A stretch of DNA of 64,000 nucleotides from Microbacterium sp. VKM Ac-2923. Lineage in GTDB: Bacteria; Actinomycetota; Actinomycetes; Actinomycetales; Microbacteriaceae. Positions 35,452 through 44,380 of this stretch are shown here, one piece after another. Numbering within the stretch: the stretch's first letter is position 1; the number at the start of each line of letters is the position of its first letter. The position numbers and the translations under genes are program-made. The stretch lies in assembly GCF_022815605.1 (NCBI RefSeq), contig NZ_JALGRP010000011.1, forward strand, positions 25,471 to 89,470, in the 5' to 3' direction. The notes below the pieces were generated by a model, which was not told the origin of the DNA, searched no databases, and saw only the letters and a program-made list of their open reading frames with translations.

Positions 35452-37385
35452 AGATCCCCCAGATGATCGCGGCGGAGCTCCGCCGCCTCACCTCGACGCG
35501 CATGTCGGTGATCGCCCTCGTCGCCCTGCTCGCCGTGCCCATCCTCTACGGCGGCCTGTACCTGTGGGCCAACCAAGACCCGTACGGCAACCTGTCCAGC
35601 GTCCCCGTCGCGCTCGTCGTCGACGACAGGGGCGCCGAGGTGAACGGCCAGCAGCGCAACCTCGGCGACGAGGCGGCGGAGCAGCTGCTCGACAGCGACA
35701 CGTTCGAGTGGCACCGGGTCACCTCAGACCAGGCCGACGCGGGGCTGGAGACGGGTGACTTCGACTTCATCGTGACCCTGCCCGCCGACTTTTCGGATGC
35801 CGTGGCCTCGCTCTCGAGCGACAGCCCGCGCCAGGCCGGCATCGAGCTGCGCACGAACGATGCGAACAACTACCTCGCCTCCACCATCGGCACGCAGGCC
35901 GTCGCCCGCATCCGGGAGTCGGTCGCGCGGAAGGTCACCGACGAGGCGGGGCTCACCCTGCTCGACGCCCTGCACACGATCCGTGTGAAGCTCGTGGATG
36001 CCACGGACGGGGCGACGCAGCTCGTCGACGGTCTGGCCTCGGCGAAGGACGGCTCCTCGCAGCTCGCGAGTGGTTCGGCGACCCTTGCCGACGGCTCCGT
36101 CCAGCTCGCCGACGGTACGGCCCAGCTCTCGTCGGGCGCCGTGGGCCTCCGGGACGGCACGGCCCAGCTGCGCGACGGTGCGTCCCAGGTCGCAGACGGT
36201 GCCCAGCAGGTCGCCGGCGGAGTGGACCGTATCGACGCGGCAGCCCGGCGGGTGGGGACCGCCGCCGGGGACGCCGCGGCCCAGCTGCCACAGGCACGCG
36301 CCGACATCGCGACGGCCCTGGCCGACGCGGGTCTCGATCCCGCGCGCATCGACGAGATCCTCTCGCGGCTCGACCCGGTCGCCGAACGCCTGTCCGCGGC
36401 CAACGGACGCGTCCAGGACACGGTGGCCCAGATCGACCAGCTCGACGACGGCGCCCGGCAGGTCGCCGCCGGAAGCGCGACGCTGGCCACGGGAGCGGCG
36501 AGCGCGGCCGACGGGGCCTCGGCCCTCGCCGACGGCGCCGGCACCGCGGCATCCGGAGCCGCCCAGCTGCGCGACGGCTCGGCGCAGCTGCGCGACGGTG
36601 CGGAACAGCTCGACTCCGGTCTCGGGCAGCTCTCGACGGGGGCGACGCAGCTGCGCGACGGGCTCGCCGCGGGCGTGGACCAGATCCCCGACTCCGACGA
36701 CGCGACCCGGCAGGCGCAGGCCCAGGCCATCTCCGACCCCGTCGCCGTCGGCACGAGCGCGGTGACCACGGCGCAGAACTACGGAGCCGGCCTCGCGCCG
36801 TTCTTCGCCGCACTGGCCGGGTGGATCGGCATCTACGCGCTGTTCCTCATCGTCAAGCCGGTCTCGAAGCGCGCGATCACGGCGCTGCGCTCTCCCGTTC
36901 GCGTGACCCTGGCGGGCTGGCTCACCCCGACCGCCCTGGGGGCGCTGCAGATGGTCGGGCTGTTCACGGTGCTCGCCATTGCGCTGCAGTTCTCGTTCGC
37001 CAATCCGGCCGCCGCCCTCGGCATCCTGCTCTTCGCCTCGGCGACGTACGCGGCGATCGTGCTCGCCCTGAACGTCTGGCTCGGCTCGGTGGGGCAGTTC
37101 CTCGGTTTGGTGCTGATGGTGCTGCAGCTCGTCACCGCCGGCGGCACCTTCCCGTGGCAGACGCTGCCCGCCCCGCTCGCGGCGCTCCACCACGTGCTGC
37201 CGATGGGATACGTCGTGGATGCCATGCGCCAGGTCATGTACGGCGGCGACGTCTCGCGGGTCGGCCCCGACCTGCTGGTGCTGGGCGCGTGGATGGTCGG
37301 CGGCGTGCTGGTGGCGGCGATCGGGGTGACCCGCATGACCCACCACCGCACCCTGCGCGACCTGCAGCCGAGCCTGATCGGCTGA
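35448..37385 (+). CDS. YhgE/Pip family membrane protein
   Basis: 645 residues. An N-terminal membrane segment (about 18-42) is followed by a long extracytoplasmic region with 7-residue repeats of the form QLADGTA / QLRDGAS / QVADGAQ (about 185-250 and 330-400), which probably make an extended helical stalk. Five or so membrane segments at the C-terminus (about 450-635) resemble an ABC-2 transporter permease. The family includes phage infection protein Pip and is related to EsaA/YueB. Its start overlaps the degenerate ABC gene (ATGA). Role: envelope export or surface assembly; the substrate is unknown. Confidence 0.9.
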   Translation: MKIPQMIAAELRRLTSTRMSVIALVALLAVPILYGGLYLWANQDPYGNLSSVPVALVVDDRGAEVNGQQRNLGDEAAEQLLDSDTFEWHRVTSDQADAGLETGDFDFIVTLPADFSDAVASLSSDSPRQAGIELRTNDANNYLASTIGTQAVARIRESVARKVTDEAGLTLLDALHTIRVKLVDATDGATQLVDGLASAKDGSSQLASGSATLADGSVQLADGTAQLSSGAVGLRDGTAQLRDGASQVADGAQQVAGGVDRIDAAARRVGTAAGDAAAQLPQARADIATALADAGLDPARIDEILSRLDPVAERLSAANGRVQDTVAQIDQLDDGARQVAAGSATLATGAASAADGASALADGAGTAASGAAQLRDGSAQLRDGAEQLDSGLGQLSTGATQLRDGLAAGVDQIPDSDDATRQAQAQAISDPVAVGTSAVTTAQNYGAGLAPFFAALAGWIGIYALFLIVKPVSKRAITALRSPVRVTLAGWLTPTALGALQMVGLFTVLAIALQFSFANPAAALGILLFASATYAAIVLALNVWLGSVGQFLGLVLMVLQLVTAGGTFPWQTLPAPLAALHHVLPMGYVVDAMRQVMYGGDVSRVGPDLLVLGAWMVGGVLVAAIGVTRMTHHRTLRDLQPSLIG

Positions 37386-37400
37386 GCCGGGTTCCGGCGG

Positions 37401-37454
37401 CTTCGACAGGCTCAGCCACCCGGCGAGGCGAGGAGGTCCCTGAGCCCGTCGAAG
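37401..37454. repeat. REP-like palindrome after the YhgE gene
   Basis: CTTCGACAGGCTCAG (37401-37415) pairs with CTGAGCCCGTCGAAG (37440-37454) with one mismatch around a 24-nt loop. Similar CTTCGACAGGCTCAG palindromes are widespread intergenic repeats in GC-rich bacteria. It may also end the convergent transcripts on each side. Confidence 0.75.
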
Positions 37455-37476
37455 GGACCGGACCCCGGATGCCGGC

Positions 37477-38880
37477 TCACGCGGCGGGTCGAGTCGCCTG
37501 GGCCGAGCCCGTCGTCCTCCTTCTCGCCCGGCGGGCGACGACGTCGTGCAAGAGGCGCGCGAAGGTCGTGCCCACCGCTTCCGGGCTGAGCCGCCGCGAC
37601 TGCTCGCGCGCTCTCACCGACATCTCGGCCCGCGCCGTGTCATCGAGGAGGAGCGCGGCGAGTGCGCTCGCGATGCCCTCGGTGTCGCCGGGGGCGACGA
37701 GGATCCCCCCTTCGCCCACGTAGTCGCGGGGGCCGTAACACACGTCGAATGCCACCACCGGGAGTCCGCTCGCGAGCGCTTCACCGATGGCGAGGTTCTG
37801 TCCTTCGAAGGAACTGGTGCTGAGGAACGCGGTGGAGCCGGCCATGGCGTCTCGGACACGGTCGGAGTAACCGTGGAGGTGGACGCTCTTCGTCAGACCG
37901 CGGTCGTCGATGAGGTCCTGCAGCAGGTCCCGGAGGGGACCGTCGCCGTAGATGTGGAGGTGCGCATCCGGAACGCGCTGCAGCACCCTCGGCCAAGACG
38001 CGACGGCGGTATCCACCCGCTTCTGGTCGACGAGTCTGTTCACCATCATCACGTCGCGGCCCCTGCCCCCGTGAGAGCGGGGACGGGAATCGGGGGTGAT
38101 GGGTGTGGGAATGGCGATGGAGCCCTCGTACGCTCCGAACCGCTCGGACACGTCGTTCTCCTGCGAGGCGGTGGGCCAGATGACGGCATCGAAGCGGTCG
38201 AGGAGGGCGAGCCACCTGCGCCACCCGTCGTCCCGCAACGACGATGACGGCTCGCAGGGGGCAGCGAGGTGCGAGTTGTGGACGGTATGCACGATGCGCA
38301 CGTTCGGATCGTCCCAGTCCGCGATGAGCTCGCCGATCTGCTTGGACTCGCAGATCACGACGACCGAGCGTTCGTCATCGTCGGCGCGGGCCCGGAGCTG
38401 GGCCACCACCGTTCTCAGCCACGCCAGGTAAAGCCCTCCGAAGCCCGACACGATCCGGTCGCCGGCGGAACCACGCACGACGACCGCGGTTTCGGTCAGG
38501 TGCCAGCTGGGGTCATCGCGGATGACGGGGAGCGACACGACCTCTCGTCCGTGGTCGTCGCGGATCCCACGGTAGGCGGCATCGGGGTCGGCTCGGCCGG
38601 CTCGCGCCTGCTCGTAGAGCCACATCGGATCACGGCGGATCTCTTCGAAGAGGTTCCGGATGTCGATGTCCGGCCGCGGATCCCCGCGGAAGGCCTGTCG
38701 ATTCTCCCTCTCGTGCTCGTCCGCGCCGCCGACGTCGAACGTCAGCAGAAGCGGGCGCTCGATGCCGATGGAGCACAGCAGCCGTAGGCGCGACGCGACA
38801 GCGACGGCGTACCCGCCGTCACGGTCGGGCGAGAGGCGGCTGGTGAGAACGACGAAGTCGGCGTCGGGGGGCGCGGGCAT
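37477..38880 (-). CDS. glycosyltransferase, GT4 family
   Basis: 467 residues, GT-B fold. The C-terminal donor domain (about 265-440) carries MMVNRLVDQKRVDTAV, LHIYGDGPLRDLLQDLI, HLHGYSDRVRDAM and the E-x7-E motif SFEGQNLAIGEALASGLPVV. The N-terminal half has GGYAVAVASRLRLL. Length and layout resemble TarM/poly(glycerol-phosphate) alpha-glucosyltransferase-type enzymes, so decoration of a cell-wall polymer is plausible. The ATG at 38880 has AGAGGA 8 nt upstream and a TAGGGT -10 element at 38911-38916. Confidence 0.88.
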   Translation of the reverse strand: MPAPPDADFVVLTSRLSPDRDGGYAVAVASRLRLLCSIGIERPLLLTFDVGGADEHERENRQAFRGDPRPDIDIRNLFEEIRRDPMWLYEQARAGRADPDAAYRGIRDDHGREVVSLPVIRDDPSWHLTETAVVVRGSAGDRIVSGFGGLYLAWLRTVVAQLRARADDDERSVVVICESKQIGELIADWDDPNVRIVHTVHNSHLAAPCEPSSSLRDDGWRRWLALLDRFDAVIWPTASQENDVSERFGAYEGSIAIPTPITPDSRPRSHGGRGRDVMMVNRLVDQKRVDTAVASWPRVLQRVPDAHLHIYGDGPLRDLLQDLIDDRGLTKSVHLHGYSDRVRDAMAGSTAFLSTSSFEGQNLAIGEALASGLPVVAFDVCYGPRDYVGEGGILVAPGDTEGIASALAALLLDDTARAEMSVRAREQSRRLSPEAVGTTFARLLHDVVARRARRRTTGSAQATRPAA

Positions 38881-38910
38881 TTTCAGATCCTCTGGGGGGA
38901 GATGACGAAA

Positions 38911-38916
38911 ACCCTA
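38911..38916 (-). promoter_or_regulatory. -10 element of the GT4 gene
   Basis: TAGGGT on the minus strand, 30 bp upstream of the start codon, leaving a short leader with an AGAGGA ribosome site. Confidence 0.45.
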
Positions 38917-38946
38917 GGCGGAGGTCCCAGGGGTGCTGTAGGGCAT

Positions 38947-38975
38947 TGCTCCTGCGCGACATTCGTGCAGGAGCA
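38947..38975. other. hairpin between the DUF3500 and GT4 genes
   Basis: TGCTCCTGC / GCAGGAGCA, a perfect 9-bp stem with an 11-nt loop, lies between the DUF3500 terminator and the GT4 promoter on the minus strand. It may be a second terminator. Confidence 0.5.
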
Positions 38976-39032
38976 GACGCTGCCGGCCGGCATCGAGGAC
39001 GGTGCGAGACGGCGCAGGTGCGGAAGAGGGGA

Positions 39033-39063
39033 ACGGCCGACTCCTCGGGCGGAAGTCGGCCGT
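39033..39063 (-). terminator. terminator of the DUF3500 gene
   Basis: ACGGCCGACT / AGTCGGCCGT form a perfect 10-bp stem with an 11-nt loop, 15 bp after the stop codon. Confidence 0.75.
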
Positions 39064-39078
39064 CCGTTCGCGAGGGCG

Positions 39079-40377
39079 TCAGGCGCCCGGGGCAGCACCG
39101 CCGGGGCCACCCGCCATGCCCGTGGCGGCCTGCTGCTCGACGCTGTTGGCGTAGTCGTTCGAGGGGTCGCGGTAAATGGTGTGCACGTGGCCCCAGCCGG
39201 AGGTGGTGACGCCGTCGACGTCGGCGCCGGCCGAGCCCTGCTGCGCTTGGAAGGCGATGTAGACGTCGGGCCCCGAGATCGAGAAATCGATCCCGTCGCC
39301 GGTGGTCATGTCATAGGTGGTCTCGCCCGACCACGCGATGACGGTCCTGTCCAGCGTCGCCTCGATCTTCGCGAGAGCACCGGCGGTGGTCTGCTCGTCG
39401 GCCATGCCGACCCAGTTCGCCGTCACGTCCAGCAGCAGCTGCTTCTGCTCGTCGGTCAGGTCCGCGCCGGTGAGGCCCGCACCGGTGGAGAAGTCGCAGG
39501 TGTCGCCGGGGGCGCACATCGACACGTCCCCCGAAGTGAGCGTGGCCTGCTGCTCCGCGGTCAGGCTGTCGTAGAACGCGAAGGCGTCGGTGTAGATCCC
39601 CTCGAAGGGCTGCACCTCGGCGCCGCTTTCGTCGGTGTACACCGCCGGCTGCACGCCCAGGTGCGTGGGGGCGAAGGTGATGGCATCCGTCGATCCGTCG
39701 AGCGTGGCGTTGATGCCCAGGTGGTGGCCGCCGAACTGCACCTCCCACGAGGAGGTGTCGGAAGGGTCGCCGAAGAACGCGATGTAGTACTGCCCGAGCA
39801 CATCGGCATCGCTCGAGCTGGAGTACTGGGACAGGTACCGGTCGCCGTTCATGATGCCGACCACGGTCGCGTAGGCCTCGTCACTGAGCAGCGACTCGAG
39901 TACCGCGAGGGCCGCGGTCGTCTGCTCGTCGGTCAGGTCGGCGAGGTTGAGGCCCGCGCGCTGGACGAAGGTGACGGGGAAGTTCGACCACGACGTCGTC
40001 TTGGTCTCGTCGTCGAAGGCGTAGAGCAGGGCGTCGCGCTGCTCGTCGCTCAGCGTTGCGAAGAACGCCTCGGCGGCGGCGGCGGTGTCGGAGATGGTCT
40101 CGGCGGTCGTCGTGGCCGAGGCGCCGTCGGTGTCGGTCGTCGTCGCTGCGGTGCTCGTCGCCGTCGCCTCTTGGGTGACCGCGGTGGTCGCGGCAGTGGT
40201 GGGCTCGATGGATGCCGTGGACCCTGCGCACCCGGCGAGGGTCACCGACAGGAGGACGACACCGGCGGCGAGCGCGGTGACGGGGCGGGGTCGGCGGTCG
40301 GGAGCGTCGGCGGCGGGGCGGCGGAAGCGCGAGAGGAGGTTCGTGGGCACGTCCACGATGGTGGCGGGGTCACCCAA
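39079..40377 (-). CDS. DUF3500 family lipoprotein
   Basis: 432 residues. A long basic N-region (RFRRPAADAPDRRPRP) precedes a hydrophobic stretch and lipobox TLAGC, then a Thr/Ala-rich linker and a DUF3500 domain (about 100-425) with TLSDEQRDALLYAFDD, WEVQFGGHHLGINATL and GVQPAVYTDESG. The HHLGIN stretch suggests metal binding, as seen in this uncharacterised family. The start is TTG at 40377 with GAGGG 6 nt upstream; no better internal start was found, which leaves an unusually long N-region. Function is not known. Confidence 0.8.
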   Translation of the reverse strand: MGDPATIVDVPTNLLSRFRRPAADAPDRRPRPVTALAAGVVLLSVTLAGCAGSTASIEPTTAATTAVTQEATATSTAATTTDTDGASATTTAETISDTAAAAEAFFATLSDEQRDALLYAFDDETKTTSWSNFPVTFVQRAGLNLADLTDEQTTAALAVLESLLSDEAYATVVGIMNGDRYLSQYSSSSDADVLGQYYIAFFGDPSDTSSWEVQFGGHHLGINATLDGSTDAITFAPTHLGVQPAVYTDESGAEVQPFEGIYTDAFAFYDSLTAEQQATLTSGDVSMCAPGDTCDFSTGAGLTGADLTDEQKQLLLDVTANWVGMADEQTTAGALAKIEATLDRTVIAWSGETTYDMTTGDGIDFSISGPDVYIAFQAQQGSAGADVDGVTTSGWGHVHTIYRDPSNDYANSVEQQAATGMAGGPGGAAPGA

Positions 40378-40517
40378 ACGGGTCCCTCATCGAACCTTGG
40401 GCGTTCCTATGAGCGCAGGAGATCTCCTGAGCGCCGACCGCGGATCCCTGAACCCGCCGAACGTGTCGCGCCTTCCGTGCACCGACCGGGTGATGCCTCG
40501 CACGGTCGGGCCCGCAC

Positions 40518-42023
40518 TCACACCGGCAGCCGCACCTCGAACACCGTCCGCCCCGGTGCGCTCTCGACGGAGATCCCACCGTCATGCGCCTCGACGATCG
40601 CCTGGGCGATCGACAGCCCCAGGCCCGTGCTCCCGGCATCCCGATTGCGGGCATCGTCGGCGCGGGCGAAGCGGTCGAACAGGCGCCCGGCGACGCCCGG
40701 GTCGATCCCCGGCCCGGTATCGGCGACGCGCAGCACCGCCTCGCCCCGCTCGCGCGCGAGCGACAGCGTCACCGTCGTCCCCGGCGGTGTGTGGGTCTGG
40801 GCGTTGCGCAGCAGGTTCGCCACGACCTGCCGCAGACGGTTCTCGTCTCCGGTCACCGAGATGAGGTCGTCGGTCACGTCGAGCCGCCACTCGTGCGTCG
40901 CATCCGCGGCCTGGGCATCGCTCACGGCGTCGACGGCGAGCAGCGTCAACTCGACCTCGTCGCGGCGCAGCGGCTGCCCGGCATCCAGTCTCGCCAGAAG
41001 CAGCAGATCGTCGACGAGGGATGCCATGCGCTGGGCCTCCGACTCGATCCGATCGAACGAGCGGGCCTGCGTCGGCGTCATCGGCGCGTCCTCGCCGAGC
41101 GAGAGCTGCGCGTAGCCGCGGATGCTCGCCAAGGGCGTGCGGAGTTCGTGGCTGGCATCCGCGATGAAGCGCCGCAGCTGCTCCTCGCTGTGCTGCCGGG
41201 CGGCGAGCGAGGACTGCACGTGCCCCAGCAGCTCGTTGAGCGACGCGCCCACCCGGCCCACCTCGGTCGCCGGGTCGGTGTCGGAGGCGGCGACGCGGTC
41301 AGGGATCTCCACGCTCCCCGCGCTCAGCGACAGCGTGGACACCCGTTGCGCGACACCCGCAACCCGGTCGAGCGGACGCAGGCTCCGCCGCACGAAGAGC
41401 GACAGACCCAGCACGGCGATCAGCAGCGTGACCGCGGAAACGGCGACGAGGATCACGATCAACGCCGAGGTGGTCGCGGTCACGTCGGCCTGCGAGTTGC
41501 CGGCGAACACGGTGTCGCCGTCGTCATCGGCCGCCGCCACGCGGAATGCCCCGAGGTCCGTCCCGAGGTCCACGGTCACGGGCGCGCCGTCGGTCGCCAC
41601 CGACGAGCGCAGCAGCGCGACCTGCTCGTCGCTCAACGCCACCTCGGTACCGTCGGCTCGCGTGTAGCCCGATCGCTGCACCGTCCCGTCACCGCCGATC
41701 ACCGCCTGCAGGGTGCCGATGCGCGGCGCCGGGCTTCCGGCATCCATGCCCGGGCTCCCGGCTGCCGTGCCCGGGCTCCCGGCTCCCGTGCCCGGGGTTC
41801 CGGCCTCCGACCCCGTCGGCCGACTGTCGTCGTCGCGCCCGCCGAAGCCGTCGCGACCGACCGCGAACGACAGCCCCTCGCGCACCTGCTGGTCGAGGCG
41901 GTCGAGGGCGAAGGATCGCAGCGCGAGAATCGTGGCCAGACTCATCGCGATGAAGGCGAGCGCGACCAGCACGCTCGTCCCCACGACGAGGGTGCGGCGC
42001 AGGGTCCAGCGGCCGCGGGTCAT
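40518..42023 (-). CDS. two-component sensor histidine kinase
   Basis: 501 residues. Membrane segments at about 12-35 and 187-212 frame an extracytoplasmic domain that contains a Gly-Ser-Pro repeat run (SPGTAAGSPGMDAGSPAP, about 83-100). A HAMP domain follows (about 213-270), then the H box SHELRTPLAS with phospho-acceptor His292, the N box VVANLLRNAQTHT, G boxes DTGPGI and STGLGLSIAQAI. The start ATG overlaps the response-regulator stop by 4 bp. It resembles actinobacterial TcrY/MprB-like kinases. The signal is unknown; the adjacent exporter suggests envelope stress or a toxic compound. Confidence 0.95.
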   Translation of the reverse strand: MTRGRWTLRRTLVVGTSVLVALAFIAMSLATILALRSFALDRLDQQVREGLSFAVGRDGFGGRDDDSRPTGSEAGTPGTGAGSPGTAAGSPGMDAGSPAPRIGTLQAVIGGDGTVQRSGYTRADGTEVALSDEQVALLRSSVATDGAPVTVDLGTDLGAFRVAAADDDGDTVFAGNSQADVTATTSALIVILVAVSAVTLLIAVLGLSLFVRRSLRPLDRVAGVAQRVSTLSLSAGSVEIPDRVAASDTDPATEVGRVGASLNELLGHVQSSLAARQHSEEQLRRFIADASHELRTPLASIRGYAQLSLGEDAPMTPTQARSFDRIESEAQRMASLVDDLLLLARLDAGQPLRRDEVELTLLAVDAVSDAQAADATHEWRLDVTDDLISVTGDENRLRQVVANLLRNAQTHTPPGTTVTLSLARERGEAVLRVADTGPGIDPGVAGRLFDRFARADDARNRDAGSTGLGLSIAQAIVEAHDGGISVESAPGRTVFEVRLPV

Positions 42024-42754
42024 GACGACTTGATCGTGTAACCGACGCCGCGCACGGTGTGGATCAAGGGCTCGCCGAGGGTGTCGATCTTCTTGCGCAG
42101 GTACGAGATGTAGATCTCGACGACGCTGCCGTTGCCGCCGAAGTCGTAGCTCCACACCTGGTCGAGGATCTGCGCCTTGCTCAGCACCCGACGCGGGTTC
42201 TGCATGAGGTAGCGAAGGAGCTCGAACTCCTTCGCGGTGAGTTTGATCGGGATGCCGCCACGCTCGACCTCGTACGACTCCTCGTCGAGCGAGAGATCGC
42301 CGACGCGCAACCGCGGATCGGCGTCGGCGACGGCGGCGACGTGACGGCGGGCCATCCCCCGCAGCCGCACGATCACCTCCTCGAGATTGAACGGCTTGGT
42401 GACGTAGTCGTCGGCCCCGGCCGAGATCCCCGCGATGCGGTCCTCCACGGCATCCTTCGCCGTCAGGAACAGCACGGGCGCGTCGTTGCCGGCCGCCCGG
42501 ACGCGGGTCAGCAATTCCATGCCGTCGAGCCCCGGCATCATGATGTCGAGCACCAGCAGGTCGGGAGCGAACTCGCGGATGACGCCGAGCGCCTCCTGCC
42601 CGTTCGCCGCGGTGCGGGCGTCCCACCCCTCGTTCTGCAACGCCATGCGCAGCAGATCGCTGAGGTTGGCCTCGTCGTCCACGACGAGCACACGGATGGG
42701 CGAGCCGTCGGGACGGGCGAGGGGCGCGGGGCGGGAGGTCACGAGAGCCAGCAT
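42020..42754 (-). CDS. OmpR-family response regulator
   Basis: 244 residues. The receiver domain has Asp26-Asp27, phospho-acceptor Asp70 (LLVLDIMMPGLDGMEL) and Lys120 (DDYVTKPFN). The winged-helix output domain (about 145-240) contains IPIKLTAKEFELLRYLMQNP and HTVRGVGYTIK. It is the partner of the overlapping kinase gene and is transcribed divergently from the ABC exporter. Direct repeats with 11-bp spacing in front of the exporter promoter are its likely binding site. Confidence 0.95.
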   Translation of the reverse strand: MLALVTSRPAPLARPDGSPIRVLVVDDEANLSDLLRMALQNEGWDARTAANGQEALGVIREFAPDLLVLDIMMPGLDGMELLTRVRAAGNDAPVLFLTAKDAVEDRIAGISAGADDYVTKPFNLEEVIVRLRGMARRHVAAVADADPRLRVGDLSLDEESYEVERGGIPIKLTAKEFELLRYLMQNPRRVLSKAQILDQVWSYDFGGNGSVVEIYISYLRKKIDTLGEPLIHTVRGVGYTIKSS

Positions 42755-42804
42755 GCACGCTCCCCCGCCTCGACGTCACGCGACATACACGGTTCATAGG
42801 AAGC

Positions 42805-42826
42805 GTGAGGGAGCGGTGAGGGTGCC
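42805..42826 (+). promoter_or_regulatory. 11-bp-spaced direct repeat, likely response-regulator box
   Basis: GTGAGGGAGCG and GTGAGGGTGCC are two direct copies exactly 11 bp apart, where the -35 box of the exporter promoter should be. OmpR/PhoB-type regulators bind such tandem half-sites. A TACCGT -10 element follows at 42832-42837. Confidence 0.7.
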
Positions 42827-42831
42827 GTTCC

Positions 42832-42837
42832 TACCGT
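42832..42837 (+). promoter_or_regulatory. -10 element of the ABC exporter operon
   Basis: TACCGT, 5 bp downstream of the direct repeats, without a recognisable -35 box. The leader of about 33 nt carries GGAGGG at 42865-42870. Confidence 0.5.
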
Positions 42838-42876
42838 CACCTCAGACGGCCGCACCCCGCGTCCGGAGGGAGAAGC

Positions 42877-44349
42877 ATGTACGGCACGTATCTTCGGCGC
42901 GAACTCGCCGGCCGCACCAAACAGACCGTGGTCGTCGCGGTGGGACTCGCGATCGCCATCGCGCTCGTCATCGTCGTCGACGCGCTCTCGGCGGGCGTGC
43001 GCGACGCGCAGTCGCAGGCGCTGTCGTCGGTGTACGGCGTCGGCACCGATCTCACGGTGACCGGCGCGCAGACCGAGCCAGGACAGGGCGGGGGACCGCG
43101 CTTCGACTTCGGCGCCGACGACGGAGCGACCAGCGACGGCACGACGACGCTCAGCCAGTCCCGGTTGATGACCGACATGCGACGCGGCACGCTCGCCGCG
43201 TCGACCGTGACCACCGTCGCCGAATTCGACGGCGTCTCCGCCGCGACCGGCGCCCTGTCGCTGACGAACACCACGTTCTCGGGCCAGATGCCCGACCGCA
43301 GCGCGCAGTCCGGCACCGACCCCGGCGCCGCCCCGGGCGAGGGGATGCCGCAGCAGCCTCCGTCCGGCGGAGGCCCCGGCGGCGACGGCGGCAGCGCTTT
43401 CGGTGTCGACTCGTTCAGTGTGCTCGGCGTCGATCCCGCGGCATCCGCCGGTCCCCTCTCCTCGGTCACCGTCACCGATGGTCGGGCTCTCACCGCATCC
43501 GACGACGGCGCCGACGTCGCCGTGGTCGACGCCACGTACGCGGCGAGCGCGGGTCTCGTGGTCGGCGGCACGGTCGACGTGGCCGGCACGGCGATGCAGA
43601 TCGTCGGGATCGTGGCCTCCGCGTCCGCCGAGGCCGACACCGCCGCGAACGTCTACCTGCCCCTCGACGTCGCGCAGGCGCTGGCCGGTGTCGGCGACGT
43701 CGTCTCGACCGTGTACGTGCAGGCGTCGTCGGCGGATGCCATCGACGCGGTGCAGAGCGAGATCACGGCCGCGCTCCCCGACGCCACCGTCAGCTCGCAG
43801 TCCGAGCTCGCGTCGACCGTCTCGGGCTCGCTGTCGAGCGCGTCGTCGCTGATCTCGAACCTCGGCACGTGGCTGTCGGCGGTCGTGCTGCTGGTCGCCC
43901 TGGCCCTCGCCGTGCTGTTCACCATTTCGGGCGTCGCCCGCCGCACGCGTGAGTTCGGCACGCTCAAGGCCATCGGCTGGTCGAACGGCCGCATCGTTCG
44001 TCAGGTCGCGGGCGAGTCGCTCGCCCAGGGCCTGATCGGCGGTGCCCTGGGTCTCCTCCTCGGTCTCGGCGGCATCCTGCTCGTCAACGTCATCTCGCCG
44101 ACCATCTCGGTCGGCGGTCAGGCTGCGGAAAGCGGCCGGGGCGGCGAGGGCTTCGGCCCCGGCGGTCCCGGCGGCTTCGGTCAGGCCGCGGCCCAGGCCA
44201 CCGACATCGTGCTCAACGCCCCGGTGACGCCGGTCGTCGTCGTGGCCGCCGTCGGCATCGCGGTGCTCGGCGGAGTGCTCGCCGGAACCTTCGGCGGCTG
44301 GCGTGCCGCCCGCCTCAGCCCCGCCGCCGCCCTCCGCTCGGTCGCGTGA
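42877..44349 (+). CDS. ABC exporter permease, MacB/FtsX type
   Basis: 490 residues. One membrane segment near the N-terminus (about 17-36), a large extracytoplasmic domain (about 40-320) with Gly/Pro-rich stretches, and three C-terminal segments (about 325-350, 388-410, 450-475) in the FtsX arrangement, with VARRTREFGTLKAIGWSNGR between them. The start has GGAGGG 6 nt upstream. The ATPase gene follows after 31 bp. The layout, divergent from a two-component system, is that of a stress-induced exporter or cell-envelope mechanotransmission pump. Confidence 0.93.
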   Translation: MYGTYLRRELAGRTKQTVVVAVGLAIAIALVIVVDALSAGVRDAQSQALSSVYGVGTDLTVTGAQTEPGQGGGPRFDFGADDGATSDGTTTLSQSRLMTDMRRGTLAASTVTTVAEFDGVSAATGALSLTNTTFSGQMPDRSAQSGTDPGAAPGEGMPQQPPSGGGPGGDGGSAFGVDSFSVLGVDPAASAGPLSSVTVTDGRALTASDDGADVAVVDATYAASAGLVVGGTVDVAGTAMQIVGIVASASAEADTAANVYLPLDVAQALAGVGDVVSTVYVQASSADAIDAVQSEITAALPDATVSSQSELASTVSGSLSSASSLISNLGTWLSAVVLLVALALAVLFTISGVARRTREFGTLKAIGWSNGRIVRQVAGESLAQGLIGGALGLLLGLGGILLVNVISPTISVGGQAAESGRGGEGFGPGGPGGFGQAAAQATDIVLNAPVTPVVVVAAVGIAVLGGVLAGTFGGWRAARLSPAAALRSVA

Positions 44350-44380
44350 GCGGCATCCCCCGTCCTTCGAAGGAGACATC

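Noticed and set aside
40475..40505. CCGTGC/GCACGG stem as terminator of the histidine kinase gene
   Set aside because: Only 6 bp with a 19-nt loop and no U-run; too weak to list.
42059..42799. Plus-strand frame opposite the response regulator
   Set aside because: Antisense to a complete, motif-rich regulator; composition is that of a shadow frame.
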